From: Paralithodes platypus
Lineage: Eukaryota > Arthropoda > Malacostraca > Decapoda > Lithodidae
DNA length: 64,000 nt
Assembly (NCBI GenBank): GCA_032716605.1
Contig: CM064539.1
Location: 1,913,342-1,977,341 of the forward strand
Direction of reading: 5' to 3'
In this document: positions 59,934 through 64,000 of the stretch, piece by piece
Layout: every line of letters starts with the position of its first letter
How positions within the stretch are numbered: the first letter of the stretch is position 1
Translations under genes and position numbers: made by a program
Notes under the pieces: generated by a model
What the model saw: only the letters and a program-made list of their open reading frames with translations
Databases searched by the model: none
What the model was told of the DNA's origin: nothing

Positions 59934-62199
59934 CCCCAGGCTGTCTGACCGAGCAGCCCCAAGGTCCCGATCAAGGCCAAGGCCATAACCGAGTGCCCCC
60001 CCACAGAACCCTCCCTGCTTACCATCAAGGGGGGGATGGTTAACTTTTTGGGCGATTTTTGCATGTATTCATCATTTTTCTAGTTTCCTCCCTAGACCTC
60101 CATAAAAAAAAAAAAAAAAAAACATCCATTTGATCCCCCCTCTAGATTAATTTGTACATTTTTCGGTAGAAACATTTCCATCACTACAGGCTGACTATTG
60201 TTCGCCAGGGAAAACCGACACCTAAATAGCACGAAAGGTCTAAATATTGACGAAGAAATGGGGCGAAAGGTCTTAAAATCGACTAACTAATGGGGCAAAA
60301 ATCTTAAAATCTAAAAACTAATTGATCTAAACATGAGGGAGAAGGGGGTCTAAAAAAGCGGCCCATGTCCCCTTAATAAGGCCCGGGTGACCACCGAAGC
60401 CACTCTAAGGTGAGGAGCTGAGGAGGGTGCGGAAACGCCCGGGAAACCAAAGCCCCACCCAAGGCCCTGTGCCCCTCAGCAATAATGAAGGGAAAGTTGA
60501 GGGGCACAGGAGAAATGTGACGCTTTGGCTCCCAATCTGCCAACCTCTAGGTTGGCAGTAGGGAGGTCGATCCACGGAAGAGACGCCATCACTTGAGATC
60601 TAGAAAATATATAAGTAAAAGGAACAGTCAGAGTAAGCTATGGGTATGGCAGAGATCGCTCAGCTCTCACTCTGATAGACCAGCCCATCACCACATGACT
60701 AGAACCCAATCCTCTCAGCATCAGCTAGGAAAGGCCCTAGAAAGCCACCTTAGGTGGGGGAATAGCTCCCCTATTCAACTCCTTTTGGGGTTGGGCACCC
60801 ACCTGTCGTTCATATTTGTAAAAACTTCATTCCTTTTGGTTTGCATCAAGCATAACTTATTTGTTTTAATTGAATTGCATATTTGTATTTTATTTTATTA
60901 ATCTATAATAATTATAGTTTTATTTAGTGTTGTGAGAGCTGTGATCAAGGTTGATAAAACTCACAAACACCCCCATAGACGCGCCGTGCCACCCCCAATC
61001 CCCAATCCAACAGAAAACAATACAAAAACTGCACATATTGATTGGAGAGAAAGTTACTGTACATTCTCAGTTATATTTTATGATGCACGCTACAGAAATA
61101 GTGCTACCAGCAACATCAACAACAGCGGAGATAATAAAACAAATCTGAGTAGCAGCCATCAGGATACCAGCACAACAAAGGCCCAAGAGACAGTCTACCC
61201 ATACCGTGACGATCCCTTGTTACCCGGATGTCAACCAAACACGACATGACAACCGACCAGATGGCTACCGCTAGCCCCCAAGAGAGACCTCACTCCACAG
61301 AGGCCCTTCTAGACCTCAGAGAAAACACAGACTACCTAAGCCACCATGACCAAAGGATTAAGGGACTGGAGTTTTTGCAGAGAGGCTCCAGTCCTGAAGT
61401 TATTCTTGACTTAAAGTGTGCTGGCTTAATAATCCAATAGGGTTGATAGCCTCTGAAGTCCTATTTTAACTAAATTTACCAAGGGATCAATTGTACTAGG
61501 AGCAATCCTATGTTTGATCTAGGTAGGCATGACACTACCAGAGGTGGCTTAACAACACCAGAGACAGACATGATGCTGTCAGAGGTAGAACTGACGCTTA
61601 CAGAGGTGGGCTTGACGACACCAGAGGTAGGCTTGACAGGTTGAATTGGCTGGTTACCGATGGAGACAAACAGAAATAATTAACTCTGAGTACCTGTGAC
61701 GATATTTTCAATTTTTTTTCTGGTTATACAGCTTAATGAGGAACTCTAGGAATCAAATGTGTAAAAACTGTCTCCTCTAACCAAAGTTACTTACCTCTTT
61801 AACAGGTGAATCAGAGGCTCGTGGAATTGAGTTGCCATTTTCCTCTTCTCTCTTCAGTCCAGTCGTCTTCTCTAATAAACTCACTTTCTCACTTTCCTTT
61901 CCTTCCTCCTCTGTTTTCTCTCCCTTTTGGCTGTCTTTTTCTTCCTTTGGCTGATCAGTATCGACGTCTCCGGAGGACCGCAAGATCAGAGGGTGTTTCT
62001 CGTCTTCTCCATCGTTTATTTCCTCATGGCTTTCCGGCAGAGGTTCTTGGGGGACAACTGCATCTCCTCTCCCTCCTTCTCCTCCTCCTCCTCCATCTTC
62101 TCTTCCTCCTTCGTCTCCCTCTACGCCCCCTTCTTCATTTCCTTCAGTCTCCTCCATCACGACAGATTCCTTGGAAGACTGGACCTCCTTCCGTTTCAT
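40384..62199 (-). CDS. MFS sugar transporter, Tret1/SLC2-like (five exons, spliced)
   Basis: Predicted spliced gene: join(61795-62199, 44289-44417, 43564-43693, 42542-42724, 40384-41456) on the minus strand. The coding total is 1920 nt, about 639 residues plus stop. Junction phases are 0, 0, 1, 1 and every joined frame stays open. Residues 1-178 form a hydrophilic N-terminal tail (acidic, then Ser/Thr-rich). The remaining ~460 residues carry 12 hydrophobic helices, normal for the SLC2/Tret1 family, which moves sugars such as trehalose or glucose across the plasma membrane. Family landmarks seen: GMRR after helix 2, ARVLQG in helix 4, [10 protein letters not shown] after helix 6, GPTSW in helix 10 and LPETRGKSF after helix 12. 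The helix-7 sugar-binding motif is altered (KELTGQYA). The first visible exon has an acceptor-like sequence before its ATG, so upstream exons may exist outside the window. The transporter core is confident; linkage of the far 5' exon is inferred from phase and strand only. Confidence 0.8.
41457..42541 (-). other. Transporter intron 4, holding a MITE-P
   Basis: 1085-bp intron (gtcagt...tttcag). MITE-P copy at 42306-42510 between TTAA sites (42302-42305 and 42511-42514), with gccgttcagtaccggtaacg and atcaccgatagtaaatggg ends. The rest is AT-rich without recognised features. Confidence 0.75.
42542..42724 (-). CDS. Transporter exon 4: helices 2 to 4
   Basis: A 183-nt exon with acceptor ctccttag before 42724 and donor GTTG|gtcagt after 42542, phase 1 at both ends. 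It encodes helix 2 ([17 protein letters not shown]), the conserved intracellular loop with GMRR, helix 3 ([19 protein letters not shown]) and the start of helix 4 with ARVLQGVV, the R-x3-G element of MFS sugar porters. It is GC-rich compared with flanking DNA, as expected for coding sequence. A piggyBac-like MITE lies 25 nt past its donor. Confidence 0.85.
43372..43476. repeat. (ACT)n trinucleotide repeat in intron 3
   Basis: About 35 triplets with one interruption (tatattactct near 43417). It lies in the 839-bp intron between exons 3 and 4. Confidence 0.95.
43564..43693 (-). CDS. Transporter exon 3: helix 1 and first extracellular loop
   Basis: A 130-nt exon with acceptor tatatttcag before 43693 and donor TTTG|gtaaat after 43564. 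It starts in phase 0 and ends in phase 1. Its 43 codons encode the first membrane segment ([20 protein letters not shown]) and the loop [20 protein letters not shown], ending in TWF. Joined to the next exon it gives TWFASAP. This follows the usual first-helix arrangement of sugar porters, where a helix and a short outer loop lead to a Trp-containing entry to helix 2. The exon is too short and its flanks too repeat-rich for ORF-based gene finding. Confidence 0.75.
43771..43905 (-). mobile_element. SINE-1 copy (tRNA head) in intron 2
   Basis: On the minus strand, head 43905-43828 with gatagcgtactacatatgtg (A-box region) and a B box ggttcgagtcc followed by ttggagtgcca. The body ends with gttggttggtggaaaaac. 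A second copy is at 48214-48350. Confidence 0.7.
43917..44177 (-). mobile_element. Retroposon SINE-2 copy in intron 2
   Basis: About 260 bp, minus orientation, starting tgcctagtgagttaattgct and ending gagggagtagttggaatata followed by an A-rich stretch. A second copy at 48500-48746 ends in a long poly-A (poly-T on plus). No frame; source RNA unknown. Confidence 0.7.
44289..44417 (-). CDS. Transporter exon 2: Ser/Thr-rich linker
   Basis: A 129-nt, 43-codon exon, phase 0 at both ends. The acceptor is gtctccag before 44417 and the donor is CAG|gttagt after 44289. The frame that fits both neighbours reads Gly-rich, then Ser/Thr-rich with a run of six Thr, ending in SQPFLRQ just before helix 1. 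Tret1-type proteins often carry a short basic motif ending in RQ at this point. A second open frame starts with an attractive ATG (MAEEDT...) and is Pro-rich, but it would enter the next exon out of phase and hit a stop. I therefore choose the Ser/Thr frame. Ambiguity remains because the exon is low-complexity. Confidence 0.55.
44935..46541 (+). mobile_element. Jockey/I-type LINE remnant, copy 1 (endonuclease end + RT)
   Basis: Begins inside the endonuclease domain ([11 protein letters not shown]), continues through a decayed SSDLN region to a linker (45252-45839 is open for 195 residues) and RT motifs: [15 protein letters not shown], [48 protein letters not shown] and HSYADR (normally YADD). 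Frameshifts and stops separate the pieces. The element ends after YAD at a poly-A run (46542-46562). Non-functional. Clade assignment among Jockey/I/CR1 groups is by eye. Confidence 0.85.
46634..46853. mobile_element. MITE-T copy
   Basis: 220 bp with the same ~45-bp TIRs as 39649-40132: left ttgaccacttgcgagtttcg, right cgcaagtggtcaa. It sits just after the truncated end of the LINE copy. Confidence 0.88.
46860..47480. other. Unique AT-rich sequence with a (GA)n run
   Basis: (GA)n at about 47195-47217. No gene recognised; the minus-strand frame over it is incidental. Confidence 0.45.
47509..47880 (+). repeat. G-rich 16-bp minisatellite, about 23 copies
   Basis: Unit ggggatagttggggtt, nearly invariant, with two 4-G runs per unit. 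The minus strand reads open as a Pro/Asn/Tyr/Gln repeat (47456-47971), a consequence of the period. A G run of about 14 follows at 47920. Confidence 0.95.
48214..48350 (-). mobile_element. SINE-1 copy in intron 1
   Basis: Same tRNA-like head as 43828-43905: gatagcgtaatgcataaatg and ggttcgagtccttggagtgc on the minus strand, then gtaaagttggttggtgaaaa. Confidence 0.7.
48478..48746 (-). mobile_element. SINE-2 copy with poly-A tail in intron 1
   Basis: Matches 43917-44177 over its length, with a 25-nt T run on the plus strand at 48478-48502 marking the poly-A tail. Contains gggttcgagctg on the minus strand, a possible B box. Confidence 0.75.
48885..48978 (-). mobile_element. tRNA-like SINE head directly behind a LINE 3' end
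   Basis: Minus strand: gggaggtgtggcagagtggt (A box) ... cccgggttcgaatcccaata (T arm and B box). The T arm is perfect and the D region is strongly tRNA-like. It starts 13-14 nt after the stop codon of the LINE fragment at 48991. Long downstream body to about 48800 possible. Confidence 0.7.
48991..49565 (-). mobile_element. CR1/L2-like LINE, C-terminal polymerase fragment
   Basis: Minus strand frame 49565-49272 encodes [41 protein letters not shown] and [11 protein letters not shown], the typical region after the RT domain. In another frame nearer the end come [25 protein letters not shown] and a stop at 48991-48993. A frameshift separates the two; the 5' part is missing. Confidence 0.85.
49638..49795. 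repeat. Perfect 79-bp tandem duplication
   Basis: Two identical units starting atataattatctaagtgttt, followed by the start of a third (atataatt). Identity indicates recent origin or an assembly artefact. Confidence 0.95.
49885..50190 (+). mobile_element. RTE-like LINE 3' fragment ending in (ATAG)n
   Basis: Conceptual translation shows [19 protein letters not shown] and [19 protein letters not shown], ending GDHRVRQ and a stop, then ATAG repeats at 50168-50190. The FGHxERM...RKRWxD pattern and a microsatellite tail fit RTE-type elements. Frames are broken. Confidence 0.7.
50567..50645 (+). mobile_element. MITE-P fragment
   Basis: attaacaccttcagtacaac, gattctggctaacactagac and ttatgcaacttaggaaag follow the MITE-P left half. 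Confidence 0.5.
50890..51690 (+). mobile_element. RTE-like LINE, C-terminal fragment and 3' UTR
   Basis: Reads as VPTVIMGAETWAL-like, then [57 protein letters not shown] and [11 protein letters not shown], the usual tail of RTE/R1-like polymerases, with a stop and a frameshift. A GC-rich 3' region (51370-51650) and an (ATTT)n run near 51670-51690 close it. Confidence 0.8.
51853..53000 (+). mobile_element. MITE-K copy expanded by an internal array
   Basis: Left GGGGAGATTTTCTGGAACCC, decayed core cgagtaatagcgagcc with the CCGG hairpin lost, then the internal array, and right end ATCCTCCCCC before TTAA at 53001-53004. Total about 1.15 kb instead of ~330 bp. Confidence 0.85.
52083..52990 (+). 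repeat. 32-bp array from the MITE-K subterminal segment, about 28 copies
   Basis: Unit cttgagggaggtctagggag + gaaactacaaac. It is the aagcttgatggaggtctagg-gaggaaactaaa part of MITE-K. Two variants, ccttgCggg and ccttgAggg, occur in blocks, and a short unit (ttgagggaggaaactacaaa) appears twice. Confidence 0.95.
53245..53380. repeat. Inverted repeat beside (TA)n
   Basis: Arms ctgaatatccacagggaagg...gagtcccaagc (53247-53286) and gcttgggactcgg...ccctctggatattcagca (53331-53379) are inverse, about 45 bp with an indel. A 40-nt loop separates them and the right arm meets the (TA)n run. Confidence 0.8.
53381..53459. repeat. (TA)n microsatellite
   Basis: About 39 TA units with one ttta interruption near 53401, directly before the truncated start of a LINE. 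Confidence 0.95.
53460..55730 (+). mobile_element. Jockey/I-type LINE, copy 2 (linker, RT, C-terminus, 3' end)
   Basis: 5'-truncated copy of the family at 44935-46541. RT pieces in several frames: [58 protein letters not shown], an [11 protein letters not shown] box interrupted by a stop, [15 protein letters not shown] and [11 protein letters not shown]. The last frame (55203-55640) has [13 protein letters not shown] and [19 protein letters not shown] and ends at FGSNVP. A 3' UTR with gccttttgtctccctcactc closes it. Several frameshifts and stops: non-functional. Confidence 0.9.
55737..55812 (+). mobile_element. MITE-P divergent fragment
   Basis: ccttcctaatctgaaactaa, ataattaccagaaaacagaa and gtattggatcttgaaagggt match the right half of the element at 8544-8759. 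Confidence 0.6.
55920..55983 (+). repeat. (TATC)n microsatellite
   Basis: About 13 tetranucleotide units. Confidence 0.95.
56154..56194. repeat. 41-bp near-perfect palindrome
   Basis: gaaccaagtgtgcagtcggg, a tatattatatat centre and the inverse cgactgcacacttggttc. A 19-bp arm on each side. It could form a tight hairpin or be a minimal foldback. Confidence 0.9.
56252..56621. mobile_element. Foldback MITE-F copy
   Basis: TTAA at 56248-56251 and 56622-56625. Arms atccattcggccccattcag and inverse; gcgagcggtagcgagcca and its inverse ggctcgctatcgctcgcc; central tttttcgatagaaaaatt and ccggcgaagccgg. Like the copies at 34779 and 39133. Confidence 0.88.
56640..56930 (+). mobile_element. MITE-K, strongly decayed
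   Basis: ttttggaccacc, cgctccattaatgta, aagacgtttcattccattaa, tttttctatcgacaaatgta and gacaaactaaaaata follow the family order. The right end is cut where a LINE fragment (56935) begins. Confidence 0.6.
56935..57180 (-). mobile_element. Jockey/I-type LINE, 5'-truncated copy
   Basis: Minus strand reads [20 protein letters not shown] and [10 protein letters not shown], the same C-terminus as the copy ending at 55640, with its 3' end. About 240 bp. Confidence 0.8.
57468..57541 (-). mobile_element. LINE 3'-end fragment
   Basis: aaaggcaaaactgcctgtga and cgagtgcctcccccagagtt match the 3' UTR of the same LINE in inverse orientation. Confidence 0.7.
57547..57753 (+). mobile_element. MITE-K copy with internal deletion
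   Basis: TTAA then GGGGAGATAGCTCGTTTTTC. The ctggcgagcgatagcgagcc segment is missing; ccttcggccggggacattt, tagcttgaatgaggtatggg and aggaagtctgggaaggc follow. Confidence 0.7.
57838..58092 (-). mobile_element. LINE 5'-truncated copy with poly-A
   Basis: Poly-T on plus (57828-57848) marks the tail. Then ggcaaaaggcagaactgcct and, on the minus strand, the C-terminal coding and 3' UTR of the Jockey/I-type LINE. About 255 bp. It interrupts a MITE-C end at 57787-57822. Confidence 0.8.
58192..58508 (-). mobile_element. MITE-K copy, minus orientation
   Basis: 317 bp between TTAA at 58188-58191 and 58509-58512. Nearly identical to the copy at 7568-7884, with ccggccaaaggccgg. Confidence 0.9.
58581..58766 (+). 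mobile_element. MITE-P copy
   Basis: CCCTTTCTGTACCGCCGGCT after TTAA (58577-58580) and CGCTGTACGGAAGGGA before TTAA (58767-58770). Interior ccttcctaagctgcacaaaa. Confidence 0.85.
58783..59187 (-). mobile_element. MITE-K copy, second subfamily, minus
   Basis: Ends ggtctgcctcccc before TTAA 59188-59191. A 23-bp piece (gcatgtattcattatttt) is repeated three times near 58812-58870. Core hairpins intact. Confidence 0.85.
59353..59443 (+). mobile_element. MITE-P left half, fused to MITE-K
   Basis: ccctttgagtaccagcgacg, agacgatattatt and gcagcttaagaaggatctgt. It passes directly into a MITE-K copy at 59444, whose TTAA is now tttaaaa. Confidence 0.65.
59444..59774 (+). mobile_element. MITE-K copy
   Basis: GGGAGATTTCCACTTGAGG at left, AAACCTCCCC before TTAA 59775-59778. 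All core motifs present. Confidence 0.88.
59875..60015 (+). repeat. (GTT)n and a dispersed piece shared with 21005-21080
   Basis: About 19 GTT triplets (59876-59932), followed by ccccaggctgtctgaccgag and aaggtcccgatcaaggccaa. The inverse of the latter is at 21010-21075 (cgctcggttatggcctttac, gctgctcggccagatagcct). An unnamed dispersed repeat. Confidence 0.75.
60029..60372 (-). mobile_element. MITE-K copy, second subfamily, minus
   Basis: Right end ggcccatgtcccc before TTAA 60373-60376. Closely related to 58783-59187, but the CCGG hairpin has been deleted (gaaacatttccatcactaca). Confidence 0.8.
60380..61790. other. Intronic sequence without a recognised gene
   Basis: 60380-60600 is GC-rich with inverted pieces (cctgtgcccctca / tgaggggcacagg and gccaacctctaggttggc). 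60590-61440 has several short plus-strand frames (up to 105 codons) lacking known motifs. 61530-61640 has four imperfect ~27-bp repeats (accagaggtrggcttgac). I find no support for coding. Confidence 0.45.
61795..62199 (-). CDS. Transporter exon 1 (first visible): acidic N-terminal tail
   Basis: Open frame of 135 residues from an ATG at 62199 to a canonical donor (GAG|gtaagt) after 61795. It is very rich in Glu, Gly, Lys and Asp with no hydrophobic helix, as expected of a cytosolic tail. Ser-Pro and Ser-Ser sites occur near its C-terminal end. It ends in phase 0, which matches the phase-0 start of the exon at 44417. An acceptor-like tatccacag lies just before the ATG (exon edge near 62201), so this may be an internal or 5'-UTR-containing exon. 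Low-complexity composition weakens coding evidence on its own. The donor, the open frame and the phase match raise it. It could instead belong to another minus-strand gene. Confidence 0.55.
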
Positions 62200-62302
62200 C
62201 TCTGTGGATAAAATATGGTTCAAATTATTAACAAAAAGAAAGAATTTAACACGAATTATACCCAATACAAACGTTCATCACCAGCCCTCCACTCAATCTC
62301 GC

Positions 62303-62364
62303 CTGTCTGCACTCGATGCGGGCAGTTCTGCCTTTTGTCTCCCTCACTCACATAGAAACAAAAA
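62303..62364 (+). mobile_element. LINE 3'-end fragment
   Basis: gcactcgatgcgggcagttc, tgccttttgtctccctcact and cacatagaaacaaaaa match the extreme 3' end of the LINE at 55680-55730. Confidence 0.75.
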
Positions 62365-62456
62365 TTGATTCTCCATGTATGTACTGTACGATACAGGAGG
62401 TTGTGTATGAGAGAGAGAGAGAGAGAGAGAGAGACCCCAAAGAGGTGATGCAAATT

Positions 62457-62790
62457 CATTATTATCTTATATAGAAATTTCACAAGTGTTCCGAGTAATT
62501 TAAATGCAATTAATTATTATCTTACATAGAAATTTCACAAGTGTTCCGAGTAATTTAAATGCAATTGGGCAATAAGAAAAAAAACTATATATAAACAAGA
62601 AATAAAACTATATGCTATATTATATGAATACAAATATGAAATTAATGGCGATAATAACGTGTATCGTAACTCAGTGAAAGACGCTAACCCTACCTAATGT
62701 GAGGGAGGTCTTTTTGTGGGTCATGGCGATAATAATGTGTATCGTAATTCAGTGAAAGACCCTAACCCTATCTAATGTGAGGGAGGTCTT
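62457..62790. repeat. Two short tandem duplications
   Basis: A ~57-bp unit (cttatatagaaatttcacaa...) is doubled at 62457-62567, and an ~81-bp unit (atggcgataata...gagggaggtctttttg) at 62645-62793. The second runs into a MITE-K-like fragment (62790-62895, gggcgagcgatagtga). Confidence 0.85.
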
Positions 62791-62914
62791 TTTGGACCCC
62801 CCCCCCCTGATTTTCTCCATTAGTGCGACATTGTGCGATAATGAGGTGTCCATTCTTTTGTTTCTGGGCGAGCGATAGTGATCTTACAATCGAGAATACG
62901 AAATGTTATATTAA

Positions 62915-63232
62915 GGGGAGATCTCCACTTGAGGGATTTTTTTCTTGACCCCTTTCTCCCTCATGTTTAGCCCCATTGCTTTTGATATTATAAAACGTTT
63001 TCCCCATTAGTTTAGCGATTTTAAGAACTTTCACCCCATATTAAGACCTTTCGTGCCATTCAGGTGTCGATTTTATCCTGGCGAGCGATAGCGAGCCTGT
63101 AATTTAAGAGCAACCGGCCTTTGGCCGGGACATTTTTCTACCGAAAAATGTACAAATTTATCTTGAAAGGAGGTCAAGGGGGTGATATTTTTAGATTGCT
63201 GGAGGAGTAGGAAACAAACTAAAAACCTCCCC
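62915..63232 (+). mobile_element. MITE-K copy
   Basis: 318 bp between TTAA at 62911-62914 and 63233-63236. GGGGAGATCTCCACTTGAGG, ccggcctttggccgg, TACC hairpin, AAACCTCCCC. Confidence 0.9.
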
Positions 63233-63369
63233 TTAAGGGGTTCTGGGAGTCCTGTTTCAGCTCGAAGGGAGTCTTTGGAGAGAGTTTTTTTTATTTTATT
63301 TTTATTCCTTATTTTTTATTTTTTTATTTTTTTTAGTAATCCAGGGGACAAACTAAATATAAACTGGTC

Positions 63370-63496
63370 TGTCTGTCTGTATATCTATCTATCTATCTAT
63401 CTGTCTATATCTCTATCTCTATATCTCTCTCTCTCTCTCTCTCTGGCTGTCTCTGTTTCTATCTATTTATCTATCTATCTATCTATCGATCTATCT
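63370..63496 (+). repeat. (CTAT)n/(CT)n microsatellites
   Basis: CTAT-type and CT-type runs alternate. No gene. Confidence 0.9.
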
Positions 63497-63719
63497 CAAA
63501 GAATAGCGTTTCCAGTGGCAATAAGGGAGCATATTTACATCTTTCCAATACGATATTACTCATAGAATTCTTGACCAACATTCTGCGTACTCAAAATATT
63601 GCAAGGTCAAGCCGTAAGAGAAATCACCATATATCCGTTACTGAATACTTTATTGGTTGCATTATACTTTACTTGGTCATAGTTGTTTAAAAGGGGGGAG
63701 AGGGGGGGGTAATTTTATG

Positions 63720-63735
63720 GTATATATATATATAA

Positions 63736-63780
<45 letters not shown>

Positions 63781-64000
63781 CCTTCCTAGACCTCCAGCAA
63801 ACTTTAAAAAAACAACAACCCCAGGATCCCCCTTTCAAGACATATTTGTATATTTTTCGGTAGCCGGTTTCTCCTAAATTGCAGGCTCGCTTTCGCTCGC
63901 CAGGAAAAAACAAAAAAAGACCCCTAAATAACACGAAGTCTTAATATTGACAAAGAAGAGGGGTGAAGGATCTAAAAATCGCCAAAGTAATGGGCCAAAC
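63720..64000 (-). mobile_element. MITE-K copy running off the window
   Basis: After (TA)n (63721-63750) and a poly-T (63751-63780): ttcctagacctccagcaaac, atatttttcggtagccggtt and ggctcgctttcgctcgccag. Minus orientation; the CCGG hairpin is partly deleted and the left portion is beyond the end. Confidence 0.8.

Noticed and set aside
59858..60064. Poly-Cys or poly-Thr frames
   Set aside because: Products of the (GTT)n microsatellite.
61228..61440. Plus-strand frame with hydrophilic residues (70 codons)
   Set aside because: Looks faintly like a retroelement or hypothetical protein piece, but no motif could be named and adjacent frames are equally open.

Overview
This is eukaryotic nuclear DNA that is rich in transposons and satellites and holds very little coding sequence. 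An arthropod is the likely source, probably a decapod crustacean. I infer this from a spliced sugar-transporter gene of the insect/crustacean Tret1-like type, short TTAGG-type motifs, many TTAA-targeted MITEs, RTE-, CR1- and Jockey/I-like LINE remains, and abundant microsatellites and minisatellites. The species call is inference only.

One protein-coding gene can be supported. It lies on the minus strand between 62199 and 40384. Five exons (61795-62199, 44289-44417, 43564-43693, 42542-42724, 40384-41456) join in compatible phases (0, 0, 1, 1). The product is about 639 residues: a long acidic and then Ser/Thr-rich N-terminus, followed by a complete 12-helix MFS sugar-transporter core. The first intron is 17.4 kb and filled with LINEs, MITEs and minisatellites. 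The second intron is largely two SINE-like retroposons.

Layout: 1-2.1 kb, degenerate duplications and a 650-bp purine tract. 2.64-7.42 kb, a 44-bp satellite of about 108 copies. 7.56-10.6 kb, a pile of TTAA MITEs with an internally expanded minisatellite and a tRNA-like SINE. 11.0-11.6 kb, Tc1/mariner-like MITEs. 11.6-18.9 kb, mostly unique AT-rich DNA with MITEs, a hammerhead-like foldback and an RTE-like remnant. 18.9-20.1 kb, small minisatellites. 20.1-30.0 kb, a giant degenerate ~35-bp minisatellite whose minus-strand unit looks like acceptor + 12-nt microexon + donor. 30-40.1 kb, MITEs, a large palindrome and a three-level nested MITE. 40.4-44.4 kb, the transporter 3' exons. 44.9-62 kb, LINE copies, a G-rich array, SINEs, a MITE-derived 32-bp array, and the first visible transporter exon at 61.8-62.2 kb. 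62.2-64 kb, more MITEs.

The common thread is one Kolobok-like MITE family, called MITE-K here (TTAA + GGGGAG ends, two conserved internal hairpins). It occurs about 19 times, has a long-arm foldback relative, and has given rise to at least three separate minisatellites from different parts of its sequence. All repeat family names are by-eye assignments from termini, target sites and recognisable protein fragments; no database search was run.
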